Assembly: GCF_027497255.1 (NCBI RefSeq)
Contig: NZ_CP114903.1
Location: 5,084,001 to 5,148,000, forward strand
Source of the DNA: Micromonospora sp. WMMD882
GTDB lineage: Bacteria > Actinomycetota > Actinomycetes > Mycobacteriales > Micromonosporaceae
Reading direction: 5' to 3'
Length of the DNA stretch: 64,000 bases
Part shown: positions 7,789 to 16,849 of the stretch, one piece after another
Layout: each line of letters opens with the position of its first letter
How positions within the stretch are numbered: position 1 is the first letter of the stretch
Position numbers and translations under genes: made by a program
Notes under the pieces: model-generated
Told to the model about the DNA's origin: nothing
The model's database searches: none
The model's input: only the letters and a program-made list of their open reading frames with translations

Positions 7789-9519
7789 ATGAGAAGACTC
7801 AGAGTGAAACACGCTGCCGCGCTGTCGGCCGGCGCGGTGCTGCTGGCGTCGGCGGCGGTCGCCACGGCGCTGCCGGCCGGGGCCGCCGCGGCGGGCTGCT
7901 CGGTCAGGTACACCGTGCCGTCGCAGTGGCAGGGCGGCTTCGGCGGTGACGTCGCCATCACCAACCTCGGCGACCCGGTCTCCAGTTGGACCCTCACCTG
8001 GTCCTACAGCGCCGGCCAACGGGTCACCGAGGCGTGGAACGCGACGGTGACCCAGAGCGGCGCGACGGTCACCGCCCGGAACGTCAGCTACAACGGGTCC
8101 ATCCCGACCAACGGCACCACCTCGTTCGGCTTCAACGGCTCGTGGAGCGGCAGCAACCCCGCCCCGACCAGCTTCGCGCTGAACGGGGTGACCTGCACCG
8201 GGGGCGTCGCGCCGACCACCGGCCCCACCACCGCGCCGCCGACCACCCCACCGCCGACCACCCCGCCGCCCACCACGCCGCCGCCCACCACGCCGGCGGA
8301 CATCACGGTGAACAGCGCCGCCAGGTACCAGACGATCGACGGATTCGGGGCCGCGCAGTCGATCTGGGGCAGCGCCTGGTCGACCGCGGAGACCCAGACC
8401 CTGGTCGGGACCGGCCCCAACCAGTTGGGGCTGTCCATCGTGCGCACCGGTCTCTCGCCGGTCTCCAGCGAATGGTCGATCCATGTGAACTCGCTGAAGA
8501 CGGCCAAGTCGTACGGGTCGGGGGTGAAGATCCTCGCCTCGCCGTGGACCGCGCCGGCGTCGTACAAAACGAACAACAGCCGGACCAACGGCGGCAAACT
8601 GAAGACCGACTACTACGACGACTACGCCAACCACCTCAACAGCTACGTCCAGTACATGCGCAACCAGGGCGTGACCGTCGACGTCACCTCCGTGCAGAAC
8701 GAGCCGGACTGGCACCCGGACTACGACTCGATGGACTGGAGCGGCACCGAGCTGCGCACCTGGGTACGCGACCAGGGCGCGAAGGTGCAGAACACCAAGC
8801 TGATGGTCGCCGAGGCGGTGAACCTCAACTACAACTACACCGACCCGACCCTGAACGACAGCGCCGCCCGCAACAACATCGGCTACATCGGCGGCCACCT
8901 GTACGGCACCGAGGAGTCCGGCCGGCTGAAGCCCTACCCGCTGGCCGAGCAGCACAACAAGCCGGTGTGGATGACCGAGTGGAACCTGCACGCCGCCGAC
9001 GGCAACGGCTCCAACATCTGGGGCAACCCGGCCAACCAGACCGTGTGGAACGAAACCCTCGACGACATCATGCGTACGGTGCACAGGTCGATGGAAGCGA
9101 ACTGGAGCGCGTACGTCTGGTGGTACGGAAAGCGCTACTACTCCTTCATCGGTGACGGGGAAGCGGCGTACGGCACCACCGCCGGTGCCCCGCTCAAGCG
9201 CGGGTACGCGTTCTCGCAGTACTCGAAGTACGTCCGTCCCGGCTACCAGCGGGTCGCGCTGACCAAGAGCTCCAAGGCGTCGCCGCTGGAGGTCACCGCG
9301 TACCAGGGCGACGGGAAGATCACGCTGGTGATCCTGAACCGGTCGACCAGCGCGGTGAACAACGCCGTCATCCAGGTGCCGCAGAACGTCACCAGGGCGG
9401 AGCACTACCTGACCTCGCTGAACGCCAACGCGGCCGGCCAGACCGTCGGCGTGAACGGGGGCCAGGCCACCGTCAGCGTCGGCGCGCGCAGCATCTCCAC
9501 GGTCGTGCTGACCCTCTGA
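7789..9519 (+). CDS. Secreted CBM2-GH30 endoxylanase (glucuronoxylanase-like)
   Basis: A 576-residue secreted glycoside hydrolase. The order is: signal peptide (about 1-36), a CBM2-type cellulose/xylan-binding module (about 37-140), a Pro/Thr linker with repeated PPTTP units (about 145-170), then a GH30 TIM barrel with beta side domain. The predicted acid/base is Glu305 in QNEPDW and the nucleophile Glu397 in MTEWN. A stretch AYVWWYGKRYY resembles the region that reads the glucuronic-acid side chain in subfamily 8 enzymes, so glucuronoxylan is the likely substrate; this remains an inference. ATG 7789 is preceded by AGGAGA. A LacI-type operator lies upstream and a 17-bp terminator hairpin follows. 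Confidence 0.92.
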   Translation: MRRLRVKHAAALSAGAVLLASAAVATALPAGAAAAGCSVRYTVPSQWQGGFGGDVAITNLGDPVSSWTLTWSYSAGQRVTEAWNATVTQSGATVTARNVSYNGSIPTNGTTSFGFNGSWSGSNPAPTSFALNGVTCTGGVAPTTGPTTAPPTTPPPTTPPPTTPPPTTPADITVNSAARYQTIDGFGAAQSIWGSAWSTAETQTLVGTGPNQLGLSIVRTGLSPVSSEWSIHVNSLKTAKSYGSGVKILASPWTAPASYKTNNSRTNGGKLKTDYYDDYANHLNSYVQYMRNQGVTVDVTSVQNEPDWHPDYDSMDWSGTELRTWVRDQGAKVQNTKLMVAEAVNLNYNYTDPTLNDSAARNNIGYIGGHLYGTEESGRLKPYPLAEQHNKPVWMTEWNLHAADGNGSNIWGNPANQTVWNETLDDIMRTVHRSMEANWSAYVWWYGKRYYSFIGDGEAAYGTTAGAPLKRGYAFSQYSKYVRPGYQRVALTKSSKASPLEVTAYQGDGKITLVILNRSTSAVNNAVIQVPQNVTRAEHYLTSLNANAAGQTVGVNGGQATVSVGARSISTVVLTL

Positions 9520-9532
9520 GGCACAGCTGACA

Positions 9533-9570
9533 AAAGGCCCTGAGCAGTGTCCCCACTGCTCAGGGCCTTT
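9533..9570. terminator. 17-bp hairpin terminator between xylanase and tRNA-Pro
   Basis: Perfect arms 9533-9549 and 9554-9570 with a four-base loop, A-rich on the left and T-rich on the right. It lies between a plus-strand gene and a minus-strand tRNA gene and can act in both directions. Confidence 0.92.
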
Positions 9571-9576
9571 CCTCGG

Positions 9577-9651
<75 letters not shown>

Positions 9652-9664
9652 GGCGTGCGGACAA

Positions 9665-9692
9665 ATACTAGCCCACCCGCCCCGATGGTCAA
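9665..9692 (-). promoter_or_regulatory. Promoter of tRNA-Pro
   Basis: On the minus strand TTGACC (9687-9692) is followed after 16 bases by TAGTAT (9665-9670), close to the sigma-70/HrdB consensus. The -10 box lies 15 bases upstream of the mature tRNA 5' end. Confidence 0.8.
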
Positions 9693-9876
9693 ACTCGGTA
9701 CCCCCCGCCTCCGTCGCCCCTGGTAGCGGTCGTGTCAGCCGGTAGCACGGACGGGGCAGTTCGACACTCTCCCGCCACCACCCCTCCCGCCCCCTCCTCG
9801 TCGATCCAGGGGAGATTGTCGTTCGAGGAGATCAACTAACGACGATTTGCCCTAGGTCGACGCGCCGGGGCGGGTC

Positions 9877-9920
9877 GGGGTGGAGGCGAGGGGTGGGCAG
9901 GGGAGGGGTGGGGGAGGGGG
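9877..9920 (+). other. G-tract cluster (possible G-quadruplex)
   Basis: Seven runs of 3-5 guanines lie within 44 bases, immediately beyond the 3' end of the minus-strand phosphoesterase gene. Loops are mostly one or two bases, which suits quadruplex formation on the plus strand. The 9651-9876 spacer otherwise holds only the tRNA promoter. Confidence 0.6.
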
Positions 9921-10814
9921 TCAGCGGGGGGTGAGGGTGAGGATGGTGGCTTCGGGGCGGCAGGCGAAGCGGATCGGGGCGGTGGGGTGGGTGCCCAGGC
10001 CGGCGGAGACGTGCAGCCAGGCGTCCGAGCCCGGCCAGCGGTGCAGGCCCTTCGCCATCGAGCGGGGCAGCTCGCAGTTGGTGACCAGGGCGCCGACCCC
10101 CGGCACGCAGACCTGCCCGCCGTGGGTGTGCCCGGCCAGCAGCAGCTCGAAGCCGTCGGCGGCCATCTCGTCCAGCACCCGAGGCTCGGGGGAGTGCGTC
10201 AGGGCGATGGCGAGGTCGGCGGTCCCGGCGACCGGCCCGGCCACGCTGGCGTAGTCGTCCCGCTCGATGTGCGGGTCGTCCACCCCGACCAGCTCGACCA
10301 GCCGACCGCCGGCCTTGAGCGTGGTACGCGCGTTGTTCAGGTCGGCCCAGCCGGCCCCGGTGAACACCGAGCGCAGCTCCTCGTACGGCAGGGTGACGCC
10401 CTCGCGGTACTCCCGGTCGGGCAGGAAGTAGGTGAACGGGTTCTTCCAGACCGGGCCGGTGTAGTCGTTGGAGCCGAAGACGAAGGCGCCGGGGTGGTCG
10501 AGCAGCGGCTGGAGCGCCCGCAGCACCCCGGGCACCGCGCCCGGGTGGGCCATGTTGTCGCCGGTCACCACGACCAGGTCCGGGTCCAGCGCCGCCAGCG
10601 AGGCCACCCAGCGCTGCTTGCGGTCCTGGTCGGGGGTCATGTGCAGGTCGGACAGGTGCAGGATGCGCAGCGGCTCGGCGTCGGCCGGCAGCACTGGCAC
10701 GTCGTACCGGCGGAGGGTGAACAGGTTGCGCTCGACGAGCGAGGCGTACGCCAGGGTGGCGCCGCCGAGGGCGGCGGCGCCGGCCGCGAGCCGGAATAGT
10801 GTGCGCTTTCGCAT
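9921..10814 (-). CDS. Membrane-anchored metallophosphoesterase (Rv3683-like)
   Basis: A 297-residue calcineurin-type phosphoesterase with an N-terminal signal/anchor helix (about residues 5-25). Metal-site motifs are SDLH, VTGDN, GSNDY in place of the usual GNH(D/E), and GHTHGG. The substrate is not known for this group. In M. tuberculosis the corresponding gene (Rv3683) lies next to ponA2, as here apart from the intervening yqeY-like gene, which suggests an envelope role. ATG 10814 starts directly at the anchor sequence. It is divergent from the yqeY-like gene with only 25 bases between the start codons, so the two promoters must overlap. Confidence 0.88.
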   Translation of the reverse strand: MRKRTLFRLAAGAAALGGATLAYASLVERNLFTLRRYDVPVLPADAEPLRILHLSDLHMTPDQDRKQRWVASLAALDPDLVVVTGDNMAHPGAVPGVLRALQPLLDHPGAFVFGSNDYTGPVWKNPFTYFLPDREYREGVTLPYEELRSVFTGAGWADLNNARTTLKAGGRLVELVGVDDPHIERDDYASVAGPVAGTADLAIALTHSPEPRVLDEMAADGFELLLAGHTHGGQVCVPGVGALVTNCELPRSMAKGLHRWPGSDAWLHVSAGLGTHPTAPIRFACRPEATILTLTPR

Positions 10815-10839
10815 GGCGTTCAGGGTAGTTTGACCGACC

Positions 10840-11295
10840 ATGAGCACGCTTAAGGACCGCCTGACCACCGACATGCGGGCCGCCCTCAAGGCCCGGGACG
10901 AGCTGACCACCTCCACGCTGCGGATGGCCCTGGCCGCCGTCGGGAACGCCGAGGTCGCCGGGAGGGCCAAGCGTGAGCTGACCGACGACGAGGTGCTGGC
11001 CGTGCTGACCAGGGAGGCGAAGAAGCGCCGTGAGGCGGCTGCCGCGTTCGCCGACGCCGGCCGCGCCGACCAGTCGGCCAAGGAGACCGCCGAGGGCGAG
11101 GTGCTGGAGCGGTACCTGCCGAAGCAGCTCTCCGACGCGGAGCTGGCCGAGCTGGTAGCGGGGGCGCTCGCCGCGGGCGGCTTCAGCGGCCGGGGGCAGA
11201 TGGGTCCGGCGATGAAGGCGGCCCAGGCCGCGGTGGCCGGCCGGGCCGAGGGTGGTCGGGTGGCCGGCGAGGTACGCCGTCAGCTCGCCGTCTGA
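10840..11295 (+). CDS. GatB/YqeY domain protein
   Basis: A 151-residue cytoplasmic protein of the YqeY family, related to the C-terminal tRNA-binding tail of GatB amidotransferase. It begins MSTLKDRLTTDMRAALK, contains RYLPKQL, and shows the family's helical, Ala/Glu/Lys-rich make-up over its full usual length. The molecular role is poorly defined; tRNA or amidotransferase-linked function is inferred from GatB. It is divergent from the phosphoesterase and ends at a long GC hairpin shared with the convergent ponA2-like gene. Confidence 0.9.
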   Translation: MSTLKDRLTTDMRAALKARDELTTSTLRMALAAVGNAEVAGRAKRELTDDEVLAVLTREAKKRREAAAAFADAGRADQSAKETAEGEVLERYLPKQLSDAELAELVAGALAAGGFSGRGQMGPAMKAAQAAVAGRAEGGRVAGEVRRQLAV

Positions 11296-11390
11296 CCCGG
11301 TCCAGCCCACGACCGGCGGCGAACGCGGGAGGCCCGCCCCGGGTGAAGGCGGGAGGCCCGCCCCGCGCCGGACGGCCGGCGGGTGAACGC

Positions 11391-11439
11391 GGGAAGGCCC
11401 CGCCCGGTACGCGGTCAGCGCGCTGGGCGGGGCCTTCCC
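11391..11439. terminator. 15-bp bidirectional hairpin terminator
   Basis: Perfect arms 11391-11405 and 11425-11439 with a 19-base loop, between convergent genes. Two further copies of a 16-base GCGGGAGGCCCGCCCC unit lie just upstream (11325-11340 and 11349-11364), giving a run of related hairpin-forming sequences. Confidence 0.8.
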
Positions 11440-11454
11440 CGTCGACGGGGGCGG

Positions 11455-13869
11455 TCAGCCGGGGCGGTTGGTGGGGCCGCCGCTGGGCGGCGTGTCACCG
11501 GGGTTGCCGGCGGCGGTGCCGTTGCTGAGCTGGATGGTGACCACTCCGCCCTTGATGGTGCGGCCGTCGGGGCTGGTGCCGGCGACGCTGCCCGCCGGGC
11601 AGTTCGAGTTGATCCGGATGTCGCTGACGGTCACCTGGAACCCGGCGCCCTTGAGCCGGCTGCGGGCGGTGTCGACCGACTCGCACCTGACCCGGGGGAT
11701 GCTGCGCTGGTCACCGGTGATGATCTTGCCGCTGGGCGGGGTGAAGTTGATCCGTTCCTTGCCCTTCATGGCGTCGCGCAGCGTCTCGTACACCGGCGGG
11801 TTGATGCCGTCCTTCTGGTTGTGCTTCATCTTGACGTTGGTCTGCGGCCAGTCCGGGTCGGCCATGATGCCGGCGACCGCGTACTGCTTGGTCATCGCGA
11901 CCAGCGAGGCGGTCTTCTCGGAGTCGGTGGTGCCGGACTTGCCGGAGACCGGCGCGTCCACGATGCCCTTCACGTTGCCCGCGGTGGCGCCGGTGCACCT
12001 GGTGGTCGGGGAACGGTCGCCGAGCGGGCAGCGGCCGGCGTCGACGGCGGCCCGGGCCACCTCGGTGCTGACCACCTGCTTGCAGCGCGGGTTGGCGATG
12101 TCCAGGGTCTTGTTGTCCGGTCCGGTGATCTTCTGCACCGGGATCGGCTCGCAGTACTTGCCGTCCGCGGCGAGCGTGGCGTACGAGTTCGCCAGCTCCA
12201 GCGGGGTGGTCTGTGAGACGCCCAGCGTGAACGCGCCCCACTGGTTGGCGGCCTCGTCGGTGGCGGAGAGGTCCAGGTCCTCCTGGGACCGGAAGGTGAT
12301 GCCGAGCTTCTGCGCGACCTTCACCACGTTCTTCGCGCCCACCTGCTGCTGGAGCGGGACGAAGTAGGTGTTCACCGAGCGGCCGAAGGCGCCCCACATG
12401 TTGTGCGGGCCGGCCATGCTCTCCACCGAGTTGGTGGGGCAGTAGAAGTGCGTGCCCTCGCAGGCGGCCGGCGAGCTGCGGCTGATGATGTACTCGGACT
12501 TGAACTGCTTCGGCGAATTGATCATGTACTGGAGGGGGATGCCCTTCTCCAGCGCGGCCACGATGGTGAACATCTTGAACGTCGAGCCGGCCTGGTAGCC
12601 GGTGATGCCGTCACCGCCGGTGAGCAGCGGGTTCACCGTGTTCGGGTAGTTGCCCCGCTTGCCGGTCTTGCGTTGCTTCGGGTCGCTGTGCGGCTTGTTG
12701 ACCGGCTTCTTCGGGTCGTCCAGTTTGAAGTTCCGGTTGACCGCCAGCGCCCGGACCCGGCCGCTGCCCGGCTCGACCACCGCGACCATCGCGGCCTCCT
12801 TGCTGGTGATCGGCTTGGCCTTGCGCACCGCCTTGTCCGCGCCCCGCTGCGCCTGCACGTCGAGGCTGGTCACGATGGTGTAGCCGCCGCTCTTGAGTCG
12901 CCGCTCCCGGTCGTACGTGGTGGAGCCGAACTCCTCCTGCTGGAGCCACCAGCGGTAGAAGTAGTCGCAGAAGAAGCCCCAGCTGATCTCCTTGCTCTGC
13001 ACGCAGCCGTTCGGCGCGCGCTTGCCCTTGACCACCAGCTTGACCGCCTTGGCCTGGTCCGCCTCGGCCTGGGTGATGGCCCCGGTCTTCACCATGTTGT
13101 TGATGACGTAGTTACGCCGGTCCACGGCGAGCGGGTAACCGCTGGGGGTGGTGGGGTCGAAACTCGTCGGGGCCTTCACCATGCCGGCGAGCATGGCCGC
13201 CTCGTCGACGCTGAGCTTGCTCGGCGTCTTGCCGAAGTAGACCTGACTGGCGGCGAAGATGCCGTACGCGCCGTTGCCGAAGGCGGCGATGTTGAGGTAG
13301 CGCTCCATGATCTCGTCCTTGGAGAACTTCTTCTCCACCTGGACGGCGTACTGCATCTCACGGATCTTGCGGGCGCTGGTGTCCTCGGTCGCGGCGACCA
13401 CGTCGGCCGGGTGGCTGGCCGAGTACGCGATGGCGAGCCGGACGTACTGCATGGTGAGCGTGGAGGCGCCCTGCTGGGACGCGGCCCCGGAGCTGTTGTT
13501 GACGAACGCCCGGGCGACGCCCTTGAAGTCGACGCCATTGTGCTTGTAGAACTGGTGGTCCTCGGCGGCGACGATGGCCTGCCGCATGACCGGGGCGACG
13601 TCCTTGAGCCGCACGTCCCGACGGTTCTCGTCGTAGAGGCTGGCCACCGGGGTCTTGCCGTCGCTGGCGAGCAGGTAGGTGATCTGCGGGGCCCGCTTGA
13701 CGGTCAGGTCCGGCGGCAGCTTGCCCAGTGTCTCCGCCCCCGCCTTGGCGGCCAGCCCGGACATCGCCACCGCGGGGAAGGCCGCGGCCGCCACCACCAC
13801 CCCGGCCAGCAGGCCGCAGATCAGTAGCGATGCGGCGTTGGTCAGCACATTGTGGTCACGTTTCCGCAT
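11455..13869 (-). CDS. ponA2: Bifunctional penicillin-binding protein with PASTA domain (PonA2-like)
   Basis: An 804-residue class A PBP that polymerises and cross-links peptidoglycan. One N-terminal membrane helix (about 14-36) precedes a GT51 glycosyltransferase domain with catalytic Glu103 in AAEDHQFYKH. The transpeptidase domain shows STFK (Ser429), SVN and KSGT. A single PASTA domain follows, then a Gly/Pro-rich tail. Start: ATG 13869 with GAGG eight bases upstream; an in-frame GTG at 13878 is less well placed. It is divergent from the whiB4-like gene, as in the mycobacterial ponA2-whiB4 pair. The PASTA domain suggests muropeptide or beta-lactam sensing. Confidence 0.94.
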   Translation of the reverse strand: MRKRDHNVLTNAASLLICGLLAGVVVAAAAFPAVAMSGLAAKAGAETLGKLPPDLTVKRAPQITYLLASDGKTPVASLYDENRRDVRLKDVAPVMRQAIVAAEDHQFYKHNGVDFKGVARAFVNNSSGAASQQGASTLTMQYVRLAIAYSASHPADVVAATEDTSARKIREMQYAVQVEKKFSKDEIMERYLNIAAFGNGAYGIFAASQVYFGKTPSKLSVDEAAMLAGMVKAPTSFDPTTPSGYPLAVDRRNYVINNMVKTGAITQAEADQAKAVKLVVKGKRAPNGCVQSKEISWGFFCDYFYRWWLQQEEFGSTTYDRERRLKSGGYTIVTSLDVQAQRGADKAVRKAKPITSKEAAMVAVVEPGSGRVRALAVNRNFKLDDPKKPVNKPHSDPKQRKTGKRGNYPNTVNPLLTGGDGITGYQAGSTFKMFTIVAALEKGIPLQYMINSPKQFKSEYIISRSSPAACEGTHFYCPTNSVESMAGPHNMWGAFGRSVNTYFVPLQQQVGAKNVVKVAQKLGITFRSQEDLDLSATDEAANQWGAFTLGVSQTTPLELANSYATLAADGKYCEPIPVQKITGPDNKTLDIANPRCKQVVSTEVARAAVDAGRCPLGDRSPTTRCTGATAGNVKGIVDAPVSGKSGTTDSEKTASLVAMTKQYAVAGIMADPDWPQTNVKMKHNQKDGINPPVYETLRDAMKGKERINFTPPSGKIITGDQRSIPRVRCESVDTARSRLKGAGFQVTVSDIRINSNCPAGSVAGTSPDGRTIKGGVVTIQLSNGTAAGNPGDTPPSGGPTNRPG

Positions 13870-14273
13870 CCAGGTCACCTCGACAGCGTACGCGAGTAGG
13901 GATTGGACAGCTCACGGGCGGGTTTCCCCCATTTCCTGCGCGCGCTGCCCTCGTTGTGCTAAACGCACCACCCCCGGTACGCGGTTGCGGGGAAGCGCCG
14001 CCGAGTGTCTCCCGTCCGGCCCGACGGCCGCAGGGTTTTCTCGTACCGGAGCCGGGTATGCGGCGCGGCGTACGCCCAGGAAGCCTGGAGTGTCCGGAAT
14101 GATGGATTTGGCCGACAACGTTGCGTAATCGACTGACTACGGAGCATGATGTAGGCGGCGACATCGCCACATGTCGTCCGTGCCGCCTTGGGGAAGGTCC
14201 GGCACGGGTGACCGGGGGAAATCCGGCTGATCCGCACGAGGTCGGTAGGTACTGCAAGGGGGGACGACTACAG
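13870..14273. other. Divergent promoter region, ponA2-like/whiB4-like
   Basis: About 400 bases shared by the two divergent genes. A candidate whiB4 promoter lies at 14123-14152. Just downstream is an inverted repeat GACAT-N6-ATGTC (14160-14175). No coding sequence is convincing here. Confidence 0.6.
14123..14152 (+). promoter_or_regulatory. Candidate promoter of the whiB4-like gene
   Basis: TTGCGT (14123-14128) and CATGAT (14147-14152) are separated by 18 bases, about 120 bases before the start codon. The match is moderate, and the region is AT-richer than its surroundings. Confidence 0.4.
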
Positions 14274-14594
14274 ATGGGCATGATTGCTGACTGGCCGTCG
14301 CTGGCGGCGTGTCAGAACGGAGACCCGGACGCGCTGTTCGTACAGGGCGCTGAACAGAACGTGGCGAAGCGGATCTGCCGGAGCTGCCCCGTCCGGTACG
14401 AGTGCCTGGCCGACGCGCTCGACAACCGCATCGAGTTCGGCGTGTGGGGCGGCATGACCGAGCGGGAACGCCGGGCGCTGCTGCGCCGGCACCCGCAGGT
14501 GACGAGCTGGCGCAAGATGTTCGAGGCCGCGATGAGGAAGAACGCCAAGGAGAGGGCGGCCGGCAAGGACAAGATCCTGGTCAACGCCGGCTGA
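14274..14594 (+). CDS. whiB4: WhiB-family iron-sulfur regulator (WhiB4/WblA type)
   Basis: A 106-residue actinobacterial regulator that binds a [4Fe-4S] cluster through Cys13, Cys35, Cys38 and Cys44 (C-x21-C-x2-C-x5-C). The GVWGG turn is at residues 56-60 and a basic helix follows. FVQGA, ALDN and EFGVWGGMTERERRALLRRHP match the WhiB4/WblA subgroup, known for redox sensing in mycobacteria and for control of antibiotic production in Streptomyces. An AAGGGGGGA ribosome site precedes ATG 14274; ATG 14280 is also possible. It is divergent from the ponA2-like gene and convergent with the ArsA pair, the mycobacterial order. Confidence 0.93.
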   Translation: MGMIADWPSLAACQNGDPDALFVQGAEQNVAKRICRSCPVRYECLADALDNRIEFGVWGGMTERERRALLRRHPQVTSWRKMFEAAMRKNAKERAAGKDKILVNAG

Positions 14595-14642
14595 CCCGGC
14601 CGACGCCGGGCCCGCTCGACCGCCGTGCCCGCCCGGTGACCG

Positions 14643-15788
14643 TCAGGCCCGGCTGATCGCCGCGCCGATCGTCCGCAGCCCGTCGACGTCGTGCACGTCG
14701 ACGGGCTGCGCCGTGACCGCCACCGTGGGCACCGCCGGGAACGCCTCGGTGAACGACGCGGCCACCTGCTGCTCGCGGGCCGCCTGCTGGAGCAGGGCGG
14801 CGTGGGCCCGCAGCACGTCCACGGTGGCCTGGTGGCCGCCCAGCCCGGCCAACCGGTCCGCGGCGGCCAGACTCTCCTCGGCGTCGGGCGAGTCGACCGC
14901 CGGCCGGTGCACCCGGTTGACCACCAGGCCGGCCAGCGGCATCCGCTCCTCCCGCAGCCGCCCGGCGAAGTAGGCGGCCTCCCGGACCGCGTCCGGCTCC
15001 GGCGCCGCGACCAGCAGGAACGCCGTCTCCCGCGCCTGGAGGATCCGGTACGTCTGCTCCGCGCGCTGCCGGAAGCCGCCGAACATCGAGTCCAACGCGG
15101 CGACGAAACCGGACAGGTCAGTCAGCAACTGCGCGCCGAGGACCTTCTGCACCACCTTCGAGAACATCCCGAAGGAGGCGGTCACCAGGCTGAACATGCT
15201 GCGTCCCCCGCTGCGGGCCGGGGCCAGCAGCAGCCGGAGCATCCGCCCGTCGAGGAACCGGGACAGCCGGGCCGGCGCGTCGAGGAAATCCAGCGCCGAG
15301 CGGGACGGCGGGGTGTCCACCACGATCAGGTCCCACTCGCCCCGGGCGTGCAACTGCCCGAGCTTCTCCATCGCCATGTACTCCTGCGTGCCGGCGAAGG
15401 TCGAGCTCATCGCCTGGTAGAAGGGGTTGGCGAAGATCTCCGCCGCCTTCGTCGGATCGGTGTGCTGGAGCACCACGTCGTCGAAGGTGCGCTTCATGTC
15501 GAGCATCATCGCGAACAGCTCGCCGCCGCTGGCCTCGACGTCGATCCCCTTGACCTGCCGGGGGGTGTTGTCCAGCTCGGTCAGGCCGAGCGACTGGGCC
15601 AGCCGCCGGGCCGGGTCGATGGTGAGCACCACCGTACGTCGGCCGTGCCGTTCCGCCGCGCGCAACGCCAGCGCCGCCGCGGTGGTCGTCTTGCCCACGC
15701 CGCCGGCGCCGCAGCAGACGACGATCCGCACGCCGGGGTCGGCGAGGATCTGGTCGACGTCCAGCGGCGGCGCGTCTTCGGCAGGCAC
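14643..15788 (-). CDS. ArsA/GET3-like ATPase, second of pair (Rv3680-like)
   Basis: A 381-residue soluble deviant-Walker ATPase. The P-loop GAGGVGKTTT lies at about residues 26-35, followed by the switch region TIDPARRLA and a VVDTPPSR motif. It resembles the ArsA/GET3 family and, by neighbourhood, M. tuberculosis Rv3680. No arsenic genes are nearby, so arsenite transport is unlikely. In mycobacteria this pair has been linked to tolerance of metabolic and envelope stress. It starts at a GTG, 57 bases after its partner gene, and the two are probably co-transcribed and act as a heterodimer. Confidence 0.9.
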   Translation of the reverse strand: MPAEDAPPLDVDQILADPGVRIVVCCGAGGVGKTTTAAALALRAAERHGRRTVVLTIDPARRLAQSLGLTELDNTPRQVKGIDVEASGGELFAMMLDMKRTFDDVVLQHTDPTKAAEIFANPFYQAMSSTFAGTQEYMAMEKLGQLHARGEWDLIVVDTPPSRSALDFLDAPARLSRFLDGRMLRLLLAPARSGGRSMFSLVTASFGMFSKVVQKVLGAQLLTDLSGFVAALDSMFGGFRQRAEQTYRILQARETAFLLVAAPEPDAVREAAYFAGRLREERMPLAGLVVNRVHRPAVDSPDAEESLAAADRLAGLGGHQATVDVLRAHAALLQQAAREQQVAASFTEAFPAVPTVAVTAQPVDVHDVDGLRTIGAAISRA

Positions 15789-15845
15789 CGATCGAGCGTA
15801 TCGGGAGCGCGGGGCTCTCTGCCGCCGTGCCGGGGCAGGTGTGAG

Positions 15846-16823
15846 TCAATCCGCCCGGACGAGCGCGCCGGCCAGCACGTCCAGGCCGGCCCGGTCCACC
15901 CCGGCGGGCAGCAGCGGCAACTCGGTCAGCGGCGACCCCAGCTCGACCAGCTCCGCGCGGAGCGTCTCCTCCAGCTCCCGCCGGACGACCTGGTCGACCG
16001 CCTCGGCGTGCAGCCCGGCGACCGTCGCCCGGTCCGCCGGCAACCCGGCGGCGAGCAGGCCGCGCCGCAACTCGGCCTGGCCGGTGGCCCGGCCCGAGGG
16101 CAGCGCGGGCCGGGCGCCGTTGACGACGATCCGCCCGACCGGGAAACCCAGCGAGGTCAGCTCGGCGATGGCGTCCAGCGTCTCCTGGACCGGCATCTCC
16201 TCCAGCAGGGTGACCACGTGCACCGCGGTCGTCGGGGAGCGGAGCAGGGCGGCCACCCCCTCGCTCTGGGTCTTGATCGGGCCGACCTTCGCCAACCGGG
16301 CGGTCTCGGCGGTGACGTTCAGGAACCGCCCGATCCGGCCGGTCGGCGGGGCGTCCAGCACCACCGCGTCGTACACCCGACGCTGGCCGGCGGTGCGGCT
16401 GGTCGCCTCCTTCACCTTCCCGGTGAGCAGGACGTCCCGCAGGCCGGGGGCGATGGTGGTGGCGAAGTCGATCGCGCCGAGCTTGCGCAGCGCCCGGCCG
16501 GCCGCGCCCAGCTTGTAGAACATGTCGAGGTACTCCAGCAGCGCCTCCTCGGCGTCCACCGCGAGCGCCCGCACCTCCCCGCCGCCCGGGGCGTCGGTCA
16601 GGTGCCGTTCCTCGTACGGCAGCGGGCCGACGCCGAAGAGCTGGGCGATGCCCTGCCGCCCCTCGACCTCCACCAGCAGGGTGCGCCGGCCGCCGGCGGC
16701 CAGGCCGAGGGCCAGCGCGGCGGCCACGCTGGTCTTGCCGGTGCCCCCCTTGCCGGTGACCACGTGCAGGCGGGCCGGCCATCCGGGGTCGGCCGGTTCG
16801 GTGGACTGGTGGGCTGCTCGCAC
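15846..16823 (-). CDS. ArsA/GET3-like ATPase, first of pair (Rv3679-like)
   Basis: A 325-residue partner ATPase with the P-loop GKGGTGKTSVA near the N-terminus, EVEGRQGIAQLFG after it and VLDAPPTGRIGRFL as the second nucleotide motif. By position and motifs it corresponds to M. tuberculosis Rv3679. The start is the GTG at 16823. Upstream, 26 bases away, is the end of a Pro-rich membrane protein gene on the same strand, so a three-gene unit is possible. Role in the cell: unknown cargo handling, inferred from GET3-like architecture. Confidence 0.9.
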   Translation of the reverse strand: MRAAHQSTEPADPGWPARLHVVTGKGGTGKTSVAAALALGLAAGGRRTLLVEVEGRQGIAQLFGVGPLPYEERHLTDAPGGGEVRALAVDAEEALLEYLDMFYKLGAAGRALRKLGAIDFATTIAPGLRDVLLTGKVKEATSRTAGQRRVYDAVVLDAPPTGRIGRFLNVTAETARLAKVGPIKTQSEGVAALLRSPTTAVHVVTLLEEMPVQETLDAIAELTSLGFPVGRIVVNGARPALPSGRATGQAELRRGLLAAGLPADRATVAGLHAEAVDQVVRRELEETLRAELVELGSPLTELPLLPAGVDRAGLDVLAGALVRAD

Positions 16824-16849
16824 CCGTCGAGCCTAACCAGCGACCCCGG

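Noticed and set aside
14643..16823. Arsenic resistance function for the ArsA-like pair
   Set aside because: No arsB, arsC, arsR or arsD lies nearby, and the gene order matches the mycobacterial Rv3679-Rv3680 pair rather than an ars operon.
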